Source: Secundilactobacillus folii (GTDB lineage: Bacteria; Bacillota; Bacilli; Lactobacillales; Lactobacillaceae). Taken from it: DNA of 64,000 nt. Position 1 is the first letter of the stretch, and the number at the start of each line of letters is the position of its first letter. A model generated the notes under the pieces. The model worked only from the letters and a program-made list of their open reading frames with translations, ran no database searches and had not been told where the DNA came from. Positions 54,415 to 63,295 of this stretch are shown piece after piece. A program made the translations under genes and the position numbers. The stretch covers positions 146,873-210,872 of the forward strand of contig NZ_WNJO01000003.1 of the NCBI RefSeq assembly GCF_009720675.1. Direction: 5' to 3'.

Positions 54415-55098
54415 TTATAGACTACCGATCAGCAACCCAGTCAGATAGGTAACAATCATCGTTAACGAGCCTGACACGATGTTTCGTAGCATGCCATTCC
54501 CCCGTTTTGCGTTTCCTAGCGTCGCCGCACTAAAACCAGTAATTGCCAGTGCGATCACCACCGCCACAAATGTCCCGACGATTCGATTGGCTACTGGTAA
54601 CATCGTAATGGCCAAAAGTGGTAAAATAGAGCCAATTGGAAATGAAATCATCGAAGCAAGTGCAGCGGCATATGGACTAGTGAATTCGCCTACGTCAAAA
54701 CCATAACGTTCACGAACCGTTGTCACTAATGAATCGCGTTGCATCATTTCACTGGTCGCTTGGCCGGCCAATTCGGGATCGATACCATCGTCCACGTACT
54801 TTTGCTTAACGTAATCGAACTCGTCATCGTAATTATTTGCCAGGGCTTCCTTCTGGTTCATGATTGCTCGCCGCTGCGCATCCTTTTGCGTGTTAACTGA
54901 AACGTATTCACCCATTGCCATGGATACCGTACCGGCCAGCATTCCTGAAATGCCAGAAATGAAGATAGCAAAGTTACTCGTTCCGGCGCCGGCAACACCG
55001 ATAACGATCCCAGCGACTGAAACGATACCATCATTGGCGCCCATGACTGCGGCCCGCAGAATATTCACCCGCTGTGCGAGTGTAAGCTTCTTCCTCAT
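54415..55098 (-). CDS. VIT1/CCC1-family metal transporter, copy 1
   Basis: 227 residues, same fold and topology as the downstream gene: RVNILRAAVMGANDGIVSVAGIVIGVA, VSMAMGEYVSVNTQKDAQRRAI and the GSILPLLAITML helix. ATG 55098 follows GAGGTC. The two tandem copies share short motifs but differ considerably, so the duplication is old and they may handle different metals or form a heteromer. Confidence 0.88.
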   Translation of the reverse strand: MRKKLTLAQRVNILRAAVMGANDGIVSVAGIVIGVAGAGTSNFAIFISGISGMLAGTVSMAMGEYVSVNTQKDAQRRAIMNQKEALANNYDDEFDYVKQKYVDDGIDPELAGQATSEMMQRDSLVTTVRERYGFDVGEFTSPYAAALASMISFPIGSILPLLAITMLPVANRIVGTFVAVVIALAITGFSAATLGNAKRGNGMLRNIVSGSLTMIVTYLTGLLIGSL

Positions 55099-55227
55099 GT
55101 TGCAGACCTCTTTTCTACATTAGAATAATTCTTAATTACAAAATACATTGTAATTCACTTAAACCCAAAAGTAAAACAATTTTACTATTCATTTTCGAAT
55201 ATTTTTTGTTTATACAGGAGGAATCAA

Positions 55228-55611
55228 ATGGACAATACCGTGACAAAACTACGCGACCTGTACACAACAACTCGAAATGCAATCATCGATCAACCGCTGT
55301 CCAGTAAGCAAACGACAGCTTTCAGACAACAATTAACTGATTTAAACAGCCAGCAGTTGACAGGCTTACCAGGCAAGTTGGCGAACGCCTACACAAGTTT
55401 GATTACGGCTAATCTAACTTACACTAGTCATCAGCTCTACTTTGTTCTCAACTTAAATCATGATCATACAACAATTACGTTACCGATTTCGCATCAACAA
55501 TTACTGGAATGGTCAAACACTCATTCTTCTAACTACCAACTTTTCACACGAAATCCCTTCATGTACAATGGTCTATCGATTGATGAAACAGCAGCTTTAG
55601 CACTTTTGTAA
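55228..55611 (+). CDS. Hypothetical cytoplasmic protein
   Basis: 127 residues, Thr/Leu/Gln-rich, no signal or membrane segment. The first half is helical (VTKLRDLYTTTRNAIIDQPLSSKQTTAFRQQLTDLNSQQLTG), the second half has strand-like stretches (SHQLYFVLNLNHDHTTITLPISHQQLLEW). Ribosome site AGGAGGA with ideal spacing and a strong terminator behind argue for a real gene. Divergent from the metal transporters. No family recognised. Confidence 0.75.
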   Translation: MDNTVTKLRDLYTTTRNAIIDQPLSSKQTTAFRQQLTDLNSQQLTGLPGKLANAYTSLITANLTYTSHQLYFVLNLNHDHTTITLPISHQQLLEWSNTHSSNYQLFTRNPFMYNGLSIDETAALALL

Positions 55612-55637
55612 CGTTCTCTTAACATTTCTTGCACGAT

Positions 55638-55698
55638 ATAGCCAAAAATACCGGTACTTCGTAAAACATGAATGTACCGGTATTTTTGGCTATTTTTT
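55638..55698. terminator. Strong bidirectional terminator
   Basis: Perfect 20-base stem (ATAGCCAAAAATACCGGTAC, 55638-55657, with 55674-55693) and a TTTTTT tail. Confidence 0.92.
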
Positions 55699-55962
55699 CC
55701 ACTTTTATAACGCTGATCTCTAAATTTGATGGAACCATTTTTCTCATTATCCAATCTAATTCTAATGTTTATGTAACATTTTTGCCACGTGGCGCTTTCA
55801 TATTTCATTTTGTAACATGAATATGACAACATTTCAATATTATGACTACTTTCAAAATTAATGTAGCGAATCTGTCACTGAAAAGCCGATTCAGCATGTT
55901 ATAGTATAACACGTGATGTGGGGAAATAACGTTTTCCTAATAGCATCATTAATACTATTCCT
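55699..55962 (+). promoter_or_regulatory. Upstream region of LysM-3D gene
   Basis: No ORF on the plus strand. TGTAACAT occurs twice (about 55772 and 55811), the second as TGTAAC-N5-TATGAC, which resembles a WalR box (TGTWAH-N5-TGTWAH) with one deviation. A TATAGT/TATAAC promoter element lies near 55902-55908. WalR control of the downstream wall protein is a guess. Confidence 0.35.
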
Positions 55963-56652
55963 ATGTCTAAGAGGCATAAACATCGAAAGGTTGGTTATCA
56001 TTTTATGTTACCAAAAACAATTGTTTCACGTAGTTTAGTCCTGTTCAGTGCAATTTTCGGCTTCGGTTTCGCTACTATCTCTGCTTCCGCAAAAACGTAT
56101 ACGATCAAATCAGGTGACAGCCTGTGGAGCATCGCTAAGGCCAATGGAACAACTCCTCAAGCAATCGCTAAGGCCAACTCATTAAGTTCAGTTCATGCTG
56201 TGATCCTACCAAATCAAAAATTAAATGTTCCTAGTGGGACTATCAAAGCTGATAAGGCCACCACAACAGTCAAACCACTATCTGAAAAAACTAGCACCAA
56301 GTCAACGACAGTTAAAACGACTAGTAACAAGGTTGCAACTAAATCGACCAGCAGTAAAACTTCCACTACCGGCTGGACAACCATGGTTGCCACGGCTTAC
56401 GACCCACAGGTTGCTTCTGGTGGTCAGGGGACTTCAATTCCAACTGGCACTGGCGTTGCCGCATCATTAAGCCGCTATCCAAAGGGCACTCAACTTGAGA
56501 TCAAGTTCCAAGACGGCCACACTGAAACTCGAGTTGTGAATGATACTGGTACTTTTGCTTACAGCAACCCTAACCAGCTAGATATTTCGATGACTAATTC
56601 CCAGGCAATGCAGTTTGGCCGTCAATCAGTTCAAGTACGCGTTATCGGCTAA
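55963..56652 (+). CDS. Secreted LysM + 3D-domain wall protein
   Basis: 229 residues. Signal segment about 17-42 (LVLFSAIFGFGFATISASA), one LysM domain about 45-92 (YTIKSGDSLWSIAKANGTTPQAIAKANSLSS...ILPNQKLNVP), a Ser/Thr/Lys linker, then a 3D (double-psi barrel) domain from about 140 ending DTGTFAYSNPNQLDISM. Relatives such as YocH or Rpf2-type proteins act in wall turnover. Start uncertain: ATG 55963 lacks a ribosome site; ATG 56005 has AAAGG too far ahead. Monocistronic, with its own terminator. Confidence 0.88.
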   Translation: MSKRHKHRKVGYHFMLPKTIVSRSLVLFSAIFGFGFATISASAKTYTIKSGDSLWSIAKANGTTPQAIAKANSLSSVHAVILPNQKLNVPSGTIKADKATTTVKPLSEKTSTKSTTVKTTSNKVATKSTSSKTSTTGWTTMVATAYDPQVASGGQGTSIPTGTGVAASLSRYPKGTQLEIKFQDGHTETRVVNDTGTFAYSNPNQLDISMTNSQAMQFGRQSVQVRVIG

Positions 56653-56672
56653 TTAAATTTTTTAAAATCCAG

Positions 56673-56701
56673 AAAGCTCGAGTTTTGCTCGAGCTTTTTT
56701 T
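56673..56701 (+). terminator. Terminator of LysM-3D gene
   Basis: AAAGCTCGAG / CTCGAGCTTT stem with seven T residues. Confidence 0.9.
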
Positions 56702-56753
56702 AGTGACATCATGCTACAATAGCTTTAAATCAATCTTGTGGAGGTTTTCAAAA

Positions 56754-57170
56754 ATGGGAAAATATATTGTACATTCGACCCTTCGCCCTGCCGGCACCCA
56801 GGTAATGAATCGAACTGGTGGCCACACGTTTCTAGCGGACGAGCCGTTAGTGGCTAAGGGAACTGACGCGGGACCAAATCCGGTTCAGTACCTGCTTGGT
56901 GCAGTTGGCAGTTGCATGAGCGTCACCGCTCGCGAGTTGGAACATTCAGAAGACAAGCTCACGATTAAGAAGTTCCAAGTTGACGTTTCCGGAGAGACGA
57001 CTTCTTACTCTGATGGCTCTTCGAAAGTCACCCATATTGATATTAAAGTGACTGCAGAAACCAATCTGCCACCCGATGAGCACAAATTCTTTTTGAATGA
57101 AGTTGTACGTCAATGCACGGTGCACGAATCCCTCGTGGGTGCGATTCCAATGGATATTACATTTGTTTAA
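56754..57170 (+). CDS. OsmC/Ohr-family peroxide reductase-like protein
   Basis: 138 residues. GPNPVQYLLGAVGSCMSVTARE (Cys54) and VVRQCTVHESLV (Cys121) provide the two redox cysteines of the OsmC family, which reduces organic hydroperoxides using thiols. ATG 56754 follows TGTGGAGG; the longer frame starts within the preceding terminator and is rejected. Monocistronic. The subgroup is closer to OsmC/YhfA than to classical Ohr, so substrate is open. Confidence 0.9.
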   Translation: MGKYIVHSTLRPAGTQVMNRTGGHTFLADEPLVAKGTDAGPNPVQYLLGAVGSCMSVTARELEHSEDKLTIKKFQVDVSGETTSYSDGSSKVTHIDIKVTAETNLPPDEHKFFLNEVVRQCTVHESLVGAIPMDITFV

Positions 57171-57299
57171 TCCAATTACAATTAGTAGGAAAGAGATCAT
57201 CATTTTAAAAGTTAATCACCATTTCGAACGTGACTCTTCAACTTGGATCACAGCTATTTTCTGTATTCAACGTAGATTCACGTGAATTAACTCGATTCA

Positions 57300-57349
57300 A
57301 AAAGCGATACCGATAAATTCCCAATTTGAGGATTTGTCGGTATCGCTTT
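57300..57349. terminator. Bidirectional terminator
   Basis: AAAGCGATACCGATAAAT paired with ATTTGTCGGTATCGCTTT (one mismatch), between convergent OsmC and aldo/keto reductase genes. Confidence 0.88.
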
Positions 57350-57401
57350 ATTTAGAGGCTTAAACTGCTATCAAACAGCTTTAAAAACGCGGTCTAATGA
57401 A

Positions 57402-58238
57402 TTAGCGCAGACCGTGGTCGCCGTCGTCCAGTCCGTTTAGATAATCCATGTCAGCATCACTGATTTCAAAATCAAGCTTAGTGTTAGCCTCAACGTGAGC
57501 CATTGAACGAGCTTTTGGAAGCGGTGCAATATCGTTTTGAAGCACGTATCGCAGAGCTAATTGTGGGACCGTCACACTGTATTTATCCGCAATCTTTTGC
57601 AGGTTAGCATCATTGATCAAACCACCCGTCTCAAGTGGTGAGTATGCTTGAACGACAATCTTGTGTGCCTTAGCAGCCTTCACAACGTCATCTTCTGTAT
57701 GGCTGACAAAGTACCGAATCTGATCAACTGCTGGGGTCACTGTCAGACCATCCCAGGTCAATAAATTATCTAAATCATGAACGTTAAAATTAGAAACGCC
57801 AATTGATTTTGCACGTCCGCTGTTATAAATTTCCTGCATTGCGCGCCAAACTTCGCGGTTAGCATCGTCGTAGTTAGCGCCCATTTGCATCCATGGCCAT
57901 GGGGCGTGAATGATGTAGGAATCAACGTAGTCTAAATTAAGCGCCTTGAGACTGCTCTCAAAGTCAGCCATTGCCTGGTCATAGCTCTTTGATTCGCCTG
58001 GCAACTTGGTCTGCACAAAAATATCTTCGCGAGCCACGTCACTGGCAGCGATGGCTTCACCGACACTTTTTTCATTCCGGTAAGCCTTAGCGGTATCGAT
58101 AAAGCGATAGCCGGCTTTTAAAGCGTTAGTAACGGCGTCGTAGGTCTCTTGACCGGGACGAGTCTGCCAAGTTCCAAAACCAACTTTTGGCATCTTAATG
58201 CCATTATTTAATTCAAATGTATCCGTAATAATTGCCAA
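57402..58238 (-). CDS. Aldo/keto reductase
   Basis: 278-residue NADPH-dependent carbonyl reductase of the AKR superfamily. Catalytic tetrad Asp48, Tyr53 (FIDTAKAYRNE), Lys78 (VQTKL) and His111 (YIIHAPWP) is intact, and IGVSNFNVHDL and the cofactor-binding PKARSMAHVEANTKL follow. Closest pattern is 2,5-diketo-gluconate reductase-like enzymes, with broad aldehyde/ketone substrates. Starts at TTG 58238 behind AGGAGGA. Confidence 0.93.
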   Translation of the reverse strand: MAIITDTFELNNGIKMPKVGFGTWQTRPGQETYDAVTNALKAGYRFIDTAKAYRNEKSVGEAIAASDVAREDIFVQTKLPGESKSYDQAMADFESSLKALNLDYVDSYIIHAPWPWMQMGANYDDANREVWRAMQEIYNSGRAKSIGVSNFNVHDLDNLLTWDGLTVTPAVDQIRYFVSHTEDDVVKAAKAHKIVVQAYSPLETGGLINDANLQKIADKYSVTVPQLALRYVLQNDIAPLPKARSMAHVEANTKLDFEISDADMDYLNGLDDGDHGLR

Positions 58239-58312
58239 TTAAAGTTCCTCCTTTTTATCGCTAACAAAAATAAGTATATGCCCTTCGTGTTACCTTAAGG
58301 CAATCATTTTGC

Positions 58313-58915
58313 TCACTGGATGCTTAAATCATGACCGTTAAATCCAGTTCGGTCCGCGGCAGTTATTTCCCGAAGCACATGGCAAGGGTTGCCAACAGCA
58401 ATGACATGGCTTGGAACATCTTGAGTGACAACGCTACCAGCACCCACGATGACGTCATCACCAATTGTTACACCAGGCAGAACTGTGACGTTGGCAGCCA
58501 GCCAAACTCGGTTGCCAATTGTAATTGGTTTAGCAACACAGCCACCCGCTTTACGCTCATCCGGATCAAAAAGGTGATTGCTGGTATACAAGCCCACTTT
58601 GGGGCCGAATAAAACGTTATCCCCGACTGTGATTGGTGCGCCATCCAGCATGACACAGTCATAATTGGCGTAAAACGAATCTCCGAGGTGGATGTTACGC
58701 CCGAATTCGCACCTAAAATTAGGCTCGACCACAGGCGTCTTACCCACCGATCCCACTAACTGCGTGAAGATCATCGACTTTTCTTCAGGATCAGCCGTCC
58801 GATTTAACTTTTGTGTCATTTGAGTTGACCTGATTCTGGCTTGAACCAGTTTTGGATCTAAATCAGCGTACGGTTTCCCAGTCGCCATATAGGCGAACTT
58901 TTCGTCTAAGTTCAT
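58313..58915 (-). CDS. Sugar O-acetyltransferase, Maa/NodL type, second copy
   Basis: 200 residues: N-terminal Maa segment (KFAYMATGKPYADLDPKLVQARIRSTQMTQKLN), then hexapeptide repeats (ITVGDNVLFGPKVGLYTSNH, NRVWLAANVTVLPGVTIGDDVIVGAGSVVTQDVP) with the catalytic histidine in YTSNHLFD. Distinct from the enzyme at 8997. No good ribosome site is seen ahead of ATG 58915, so it may start differently or depend on an unusual leader. Confidence 0.88.
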   Translation of the reverse strand: MNLDEKFAYMATGKPYADLDPKLVQARIRSTQMTQKLNRTADPEEKSMIFTQLVGSVGKTPVVEPNFRCEFGRNIHLGDSFYANYDCVMLDGAPITVGDNVLFGPKVGLYTSNHLFDPDERKAGGCVAKPITIGNRVWLAANVTVLPGVTIGDDVIVGAGSVVTQDVPSHVIAVGNPCHVLREITAADRTGFNGHDLSIQ

Positions 58916-59265
58916 TTCAAATTATGTGCCGCGTTAAAAACACTAACCGGCACTGCGCACCTCCTCATTGGTTGTCTTCCTTAAGTATACCAATTTTTAT
59001 TGCCGGCGATAATCCTGCCCGTGATAGCTGTCACGGGCAGGATCTGGACTAATTATAGGAAAAGATAATTTCTAAGGGTTGGCTTTCAGTCACGATTTCT
59101 GCCATTAAAAAACCAAATTCGTCACGTTCAGCTGATTCTGCACAATCTAGGCATCATAATAGGTAGCACAAAGCGATATCAAATAACTTTCTCATTCGAA
59201 AGTCACCCGATATCGCTCTTATTTCGGCATTAAAACACCAATGGTATCTCGCTATCTTTAATGAC
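58916..59265. other. Intergenic region with two hairpins
   Basis: No gene. A perfect 13-base inverted repeat ATCCTGCCCGTGA (59012-59024) with 59031-59043, and a nested hairpin AGCGATATC / GATATCGCT (59172-59219), the latter a likely terminator for the HAD gene. Confidence 0.55.
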
Positions 59266-60087
59266 TTACAGTGCCATCTTCAAGGTTTCAAGCACACCGT
59301 TATGGTTGTTATCATAAGCCGTCACATGTGCCGCCGAACGACGGATCTTCACCGCAGCGTTTTTCATTGCAAAACTATTGGGTGTCATCTTTAACATGCT
59401 CAAATCATTTTCATTATCACCGAAGGTCATTAATTCATCATCGGCAACCTGGTAGTAGTCTTGTAATGCCCGCAAGCCAGAGCGCTTATTGGCTTTGTCA
59501 GAACCCACTAAGTCCGTATTAAAGCCCGACGTTTCACTGGTGAGACGGTCTGGTAATAACTTGGACAGTTTAGCCGACGCTGCATCGAAATCAACTCCAG
59601 GAGTAAAACTGATGGCTAGCTTTGTGAACTGATCCTTGACTTTTCGAGCAGCAATTCCTGACAAACTGGCAACGCCGATCACTGGCCGATAGTAGTACTT
59701 CACGATTTTCAACACTTCGGGATCCATATCCTGGTTGACATAAGTCCCGTGCAGACCGGCTACCACTTCCTGATTAACGACACCCGGTTTAAAGGTCGCA
59801 TTCAGCAGGTCTAAAACCGCGTGAACCTGATCGTCACTGATTGCTTCAATATGTTGCAGCTGATTGCCACGGTGCACAATTGCGCCGTTTTGCGAGATGT
59901 AATCCATCTCATCGGCAACCTCGGCGAATTCATGGCGCAGTCGCTGATATTGCGAACCACTGGCGGCTACAAAATGAATGTGCTGCTGTTTCATCCGCTT
60001 AAACAGGGTTAAAAACGCTTGTTTATCATACTTACGCTCGTCGTTCAAAAACGTGCCGTCCATGTCAACTGCGACCATTTTAATCAT
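59266..60087 (-). CDS. HAD-superfamily Cof-type sugar phosphatase
   Basis: 273 residues. DMDGTFLND motif I (Asp8, Asp10), VAASGSQ motif II, KANKRSGL motif III lysine region and GDNENDLSML motif IV. Between 80 and 190 a C2-type cap marks the Cof/YidA subfamily, which dephosphorylates sugar phosphates or PLP. ATG follows GCGAGG. Close behind the MetE-like gene's terminator region but separate. Confidence 0.92.
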   Translation of the reverse strand: MIKMVAVDMDGTFLNDERKYDKQAFLTLFKRMKQQHIHFVAASGSQYQRLRHEFAEVADEMDYISQNGAIVHRGNQLQHIEAISDDQVHAVLDLLNATFKPGVVNQEVVAGLHGTYVNQDMDPEVLKIVKYYYRPVIGVASLSGIAARKVKDQFTKLAISFTPGVDFDAASAKLSKLLPDRLTSETSGFNTDLVGSDKANKRSGLRALQDYYQVADDELMTFGDNENDLSMLKMTPNSFAMKNAAVKIRRSAAHVTAYDNNHNGVLETLKMAL

Positions 60088-60159
60088 GCCATTACCTCGC
60101 TTCGTGTATTTTCCATAACATCTATGATAACTGAAAATACAGTTGGCTGCACATGAAAA

Positions 60160-61290
60160 TTACGCTTCTGGCCAAACTTTTTGGGCAATCGCTTTAACCA
60201 ATTTCAATTTCGCCCACTGCTGGTCTTCAGTCAACTGATTGCCTTCCTCCGTGGATGCGAAGCCACACTGAGTTGACAACCCCAGGTTTGCTAAAGGGAC
60301 GTGCGTGGCAGCATGGTGGATTCGGTCAATCACGGCGTCTTGATCCTCAAGTTCAGGAAACTTTGAAGTGATCAGGCCAAGAATCAGCCGCTTATGGGAA
60401 TCATTGTTCCAGATGCGAGCCAGTGGGGCGAAACTACCGGCGCGTTCACTGTCATATTCAAGAAATAACCCGTCATAGTTCAGTGAACCCAATTGATCAG
60501 CAACGTCATCGTAACCGCCTGAAAATAGGTACGTTGACTTAAAGTTACCGCGACAAATATGGGTGGTAACGGTCAAATCATCCGGTAAGCCTTCCAAGAA
60601 AGCGTTGATCACACGAACACCATCAGCCGCTAATTGTTCATACTTGGCGTGTTCTTCCGGCTGATCTTTAGTTTCATTCAACTTACTGATCAAAAATGCC
60701 CAGGTGGTGTCGTCAATTTGTAAGTAACGACAGCCTAAATCGTAAAAGTGGCGCGCAGTTTCATGATATGCTTTGGCAACGTCGTCCAAATAGCCGTCCC
60801 AAGTTTCGTAGAATTCGTGCCAACGATCACTGCGGTTATCACGGAACAGCATGGTTGGTGATGGAATGGTCTGCTTAACGAGCACGCCGTCTGGAACAAT
60901 GCTCTGCAGGTATTTAAAACTGTCATAAAACGAATGGTTTGGATTAGCTGATACCTTGCCGGTCAACTCCACGTTATCGGTTCTAGTGGTGCCACCTTTG
61001 AATTTATAACTCTTATGATAATCGTACTTATCAACGCCGGTTAAATTCCACAGAAAGTCCAAGTGCCACCAGCTACGGTTGAATTCCCCATCGGTAACCG
61101 CTTTAAAACCCAGCTCAACTTGCTTGTCGACAACCCGCTTTGTTTCTTGGCGTTGAATGCGAGTCAGTTCAGCCTGATCAATCTTTCCTGCTGCTAAGTC
61201 TTTATGCGCCTGTTTCAAATCTGCTGGCCGCAATAAGCTGCCAACGACATCGTACCGATATGGATATTGCGTTAATGTTGATTGTGTCAT
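60160..61290 (-). CDS. MetE-like cobalamin-independent methionine synthase family
   Basis: 376 residues, equal to the C-terminal half of MetE (YxjG/YxjH group). Family features include YDVVGSLLRPADL at the start, VTDGEFNRSWWHLDFLW, the zinc ligands in THICRGN and STQCGFAS, and YLQIDDTTW. Makes or salvages methionine by methyl transfer to homocysteine; the methyl donor of this short class is not settled. ATG 61290 follows TAGGAGG; longer frames extend into the T-box leader and are false. The leader's specifier reads as methionine, in agreement. Confidence 0.9.
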   Translation of the reverse strand: MTQSTLTQYPYRYDVVGSLLRPADLKQAHKDLAAGKIDQAELTRIQRQETKRVVDKQVELGFKAVTDGEFNRSWWHLDFLWNLTGVDKYDYHKSYKFKGGTTRTDNVELTGKVSANPNHSFYDSFKYLQSIVPDGVLVKQTIPSPTMLFRDNRSDRWHEFYETWDGYLDDVAKAYHETARHFYDLGCRYLQIDDTTWAFLISKLNETKDQPEEHAKYEQLAADGVRVINAFLEGLPDDLTVTTHICRGNFKSTYLFSGGYDDVADQLGSLNYDGLFLEYDSERAGSFAPLARIWNNDSHKRLILGLITSKFPELEDQDAVIDRIHHAATHVPLANLGLSTQCGFASTEEGNQLTEDQQWAKLKLVKAIAQKVWPEA

Positions 61291-61324
61291 TGAATTTCCT
61301 CCTAGAATGTTAGCTAAAGGCGTC

Positions 61325-61590
61325 AAAAAAGTCGCCCCCTGTCCGTTCAGACAAGGGGCGACTAGTCGCGGTACCACCCAAGTTCGTGCTGCATCACAGC
61401 ACCTTCCAGCTCCAATAGAAGCTGGCCCAATAACGGCGGTTACCGGACAGTCAGCCATTGACCAGCTGTCAGCTACTTAGAGTTCATCTTTGTCAGGATA
61501 CCGAATTCTCCCTTTCAGCTACCGGAGTTCTCTGTAATCGTGCCCCTGACGCTCTTCTCTTCACAGCGATTAACTAACGAAATTAAAATT
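61325..61590 (-). promoter_or_regulatory. T-box leader, methionine specifier
   Basis: T-box TGGGTGGTACCGCG (61367-61380, minus strand) followed by the terminator stem AGTCGCCCCTTGTCTGA and complement with TTTTTT at 61325-61330. In Stem I, GACAAAG-ATG-AACTCTAAGTAGC gives ATG (Met) at the same distance from the K-turn as in the other leaders. Controls the MetE-like gene. Confidence 0.92.
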
Positions 61591-61598
61591 TAATGATA

Positions 61599-61627
61599 AA
61601 TATAATCGTCTTTTGGTTGGGTGTCAA
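61599..61627 (-). promoter_or_regulatory. Promoter of Met T-box transcript
   Basis: TTGACA (61622-61627), 17-base spacer, TATATT (61599-61604) on the minus strand. Confidence 0.87.
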
Positions 61628-61795
61628 GGTTGAAATGCAGTTTGGTTGACCGACCCAGTCCTCAAATTAGCCTATAAAGGCTGCCAGAATGGTCATTAAA
61701 ACTATCTCATCTTTTTAAAGATTAAATTCACGTCAACATTACTATTAACACGCCACTTGATAGAATTGCCAGGGCACGCCATTCGAAGCTACCCC

Positions 61796-62269
61796 TCATA
61801 ACGTTTTCATATACCACGTATCACAAGCACTATGTTCCGATTGGGATAGCGGGTGTGCTAGTTGCCGAAAACCGTTTTCTTGATAAAGATGGTTGGCAGC
61901 TTTCATGGTGGCAAACGTCTCTAAGTAGAGTTTTTGATACGCCGTTTTCGCAAACGCAAAGTTAACTGCTAATAGTTGCTTGGCAGCACCATGCTTGCGA
62001 TAATTAGGATCCACGTACAGTTTCTGCAGCTCAGCTATACCGTGCTCAGGATCAATTGGTCCCACTCCACAGCCACCAACGACCTCACCGTTTGCAACCG
62101 CCACAAAGTACTTTGAATGCGGAGTCTGCTGATACCATTCACTCAAACGGTCTACAAAGGGGTCAAAGTAAGCTGTTCCAGGTAAATTGAGATGCATTTG
62201 CTCGAGGCTAGACCTTAAAATAGTCGCCATCTTCCGGTCATCGGCAGCCTCAATTTCACGAATTTCCAT
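61796..62269 (-). CDS. GNAT-family N-acetyltransferase
   Basis: 157 residues, single GNAT domain. FVAVANGEVVGGCGVGPI strand, then LQKLYVDPNYRKHGAAKQLL, the acetyl-CoA pyrophosphate loop (R-x-x-G-x-A variant), and YLETFATMKAANHLYQENGF. Start placed at ATG 62269 (AAGGAAG upstream). Lies 65 bases after tenA in the same direction, so it may be co-transcribed from the TPP-riboswitch promoter; its substrate is unknown. Confidence 0.88.
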   Translation of the reverse strand: MEIREIEAADDRKMATILRSSLEQMHLNLPGTAYFDPFVDRLSEWYQQTPHSKYFVAVANGEVVGGCGVGPIDPEHGIAELQKLYVDPNYRKHGAAKQLLAVNFAFAKTAYQKLYLETFATMKAANHLYQENGFRQLAHPLSQSEHSACDTWYMKTL

Positions 62270-62334
62270 ATGTATATCATCTTCCTTATATGTTTGCACA
62301 ATTATAACAAATTAAAGGAAGATGAGAAAACCTT

Positions 62335-63006
62335 TTAGGCTGATACGCGCCAGTTTTGTTTATCCATGGCCATTTGCCAAAAAGCCAGTTCGTAAGCACT
62401 GCTACGCAAAAAAGCGGTCTTCATCTTAGTGCGCACATCGTCATCAGCCTGATCCGCCGCTTGATTAGTCAAGACAATCATCTGGTCAACACTATCGGTG
62501 TAGTCATCACTATCGTAGGTTTCAATCCAGCGCTGGTAAAGCTCATCCGGAGACCCCTTCGCAATCAGGTGCTGGCCAATTTGATTATAGAGCCAGTAGC
62601 AGGGCAGTAGGCCAGCAATCGCCTGCTGCGGGTTGCCGCGATATAGCTCGGCATACATGTGATTCACGTAGTTATAGGCAGTCGGTGCGATCGGTGTTTG
62701 CTTTACTTCTTCAGGGGTAATCTTCAACTGTTCAAAAAATCCTTTACGAACCGCGATCTCGCCGTCTTTCAAGCCTTGAGCACCTGCCAGTAAAAATTGT
62801 TTCCCATGCGCATCGTCAACCTGTTCAGCAATTAACTCATGCAGTTTACCGAATTCGCTGAGATAGTAGCGATCCTGAATCAAATAATAACGAAAAATGT
62901 CAGTTGGTAGCTGGCCAGATTGGATCTCGTGAATAAATGGATGGTCAAAACTCTGCTGCCACAGTGGTTCGGCAGCCTGATGAATGTGATCGGTGAAAAT
63001 TGTCAA
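62335..63006 (-). CDS. tenA: Thiaminase II / aminopyrimidine aminohydrolase
   Basis: 223 residues. TenA salvages the thiamine pyrimidine from degraded thiamine. Active-site residues Asp45 (IQDRYY), Cys136 (LLPCYWLY) and Glu206 (SAYELAFW) match the canonical positions. ATG 63006 follows AGGAGGC. A TPP riboswitch with terminator lies in its leader, confirming the thiamine link. Other thi genes are not in view. Confidence 0.95.
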   Translation of the reverse strand: MTIFTDHIHQAAEPLWQQSFDHPFIHEIQSGQLPTDIFRYYLIQDRYYLSEFGKLHELIAEQVDDAHGKQFLLAGAQGLKDGEIAVRKGFFEQLKITPEEVKQTPIAPTAYNYVNHMYAELYRGNPQQAIAGLLPCYWLYNQIGQHLIAKGSPDELYQRWIETYDSDDYTDSVDQMIVLTNQAADQADDDVRTKMKTAFLRSSAYELAFWQMAMDKQNWRVSA

Positions 63007-63091
63007 GGTAGAGCCTCCTAGTTTGAGAAGCGCAAAAACACTGTCGATCGATTAACACGCCAGGTTGCCACCCAAAGCCACTCTTTCGACT

Positions 63092-63223
63092 AAAAAGCCG
63101 GCCCTAGTTTCCCAAGGTCGGCAGTTGATTGGCAAATAAGCACGTTAACTTTCCTACGCGAGGGTTGGCTCACAGGTTCAAAGGGTTCGATCAAATGACC
63201 GTCTCAGCAATTGCGCCCCTAGT
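63092..63223 (-). promoter_or_regulatory. TPP (thi-box) riboswitch with terminator
   Basis: Aptamer 63148-63223 on the minus strand: ACTAGGGG, GCTGAGA, AACCCTTTGAACCTG and GCGTAGGAAAGT are the conserved THI-box segments. It is followed at 63092-63122 by a terminator hairpin (GCCGACCT...AGGGCCGGC) with TTTTT. High TPP should favour termination before tenA. Confidence 0.95.
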
Positions 63224-63295
63224 TAATTATTGATTTGAATTGAGTATATCATAAATCGTTATTTTGTGGCATGTTGACCAGTGGATTTTGAAAAA

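Noticed and set aside
55533..55832. 99-codon minus-strand frame spanning a terminator
   Set aside because: It reads through a perfect 20-base terminator stem and the 3' end of the 55228 gene; no ribosome site.
61291..61458. N-terminal extension of the MetE-like protein
   Set aside because: The extension is the translated T-box leader; the ATG at 61290 has the only good ribosome site.
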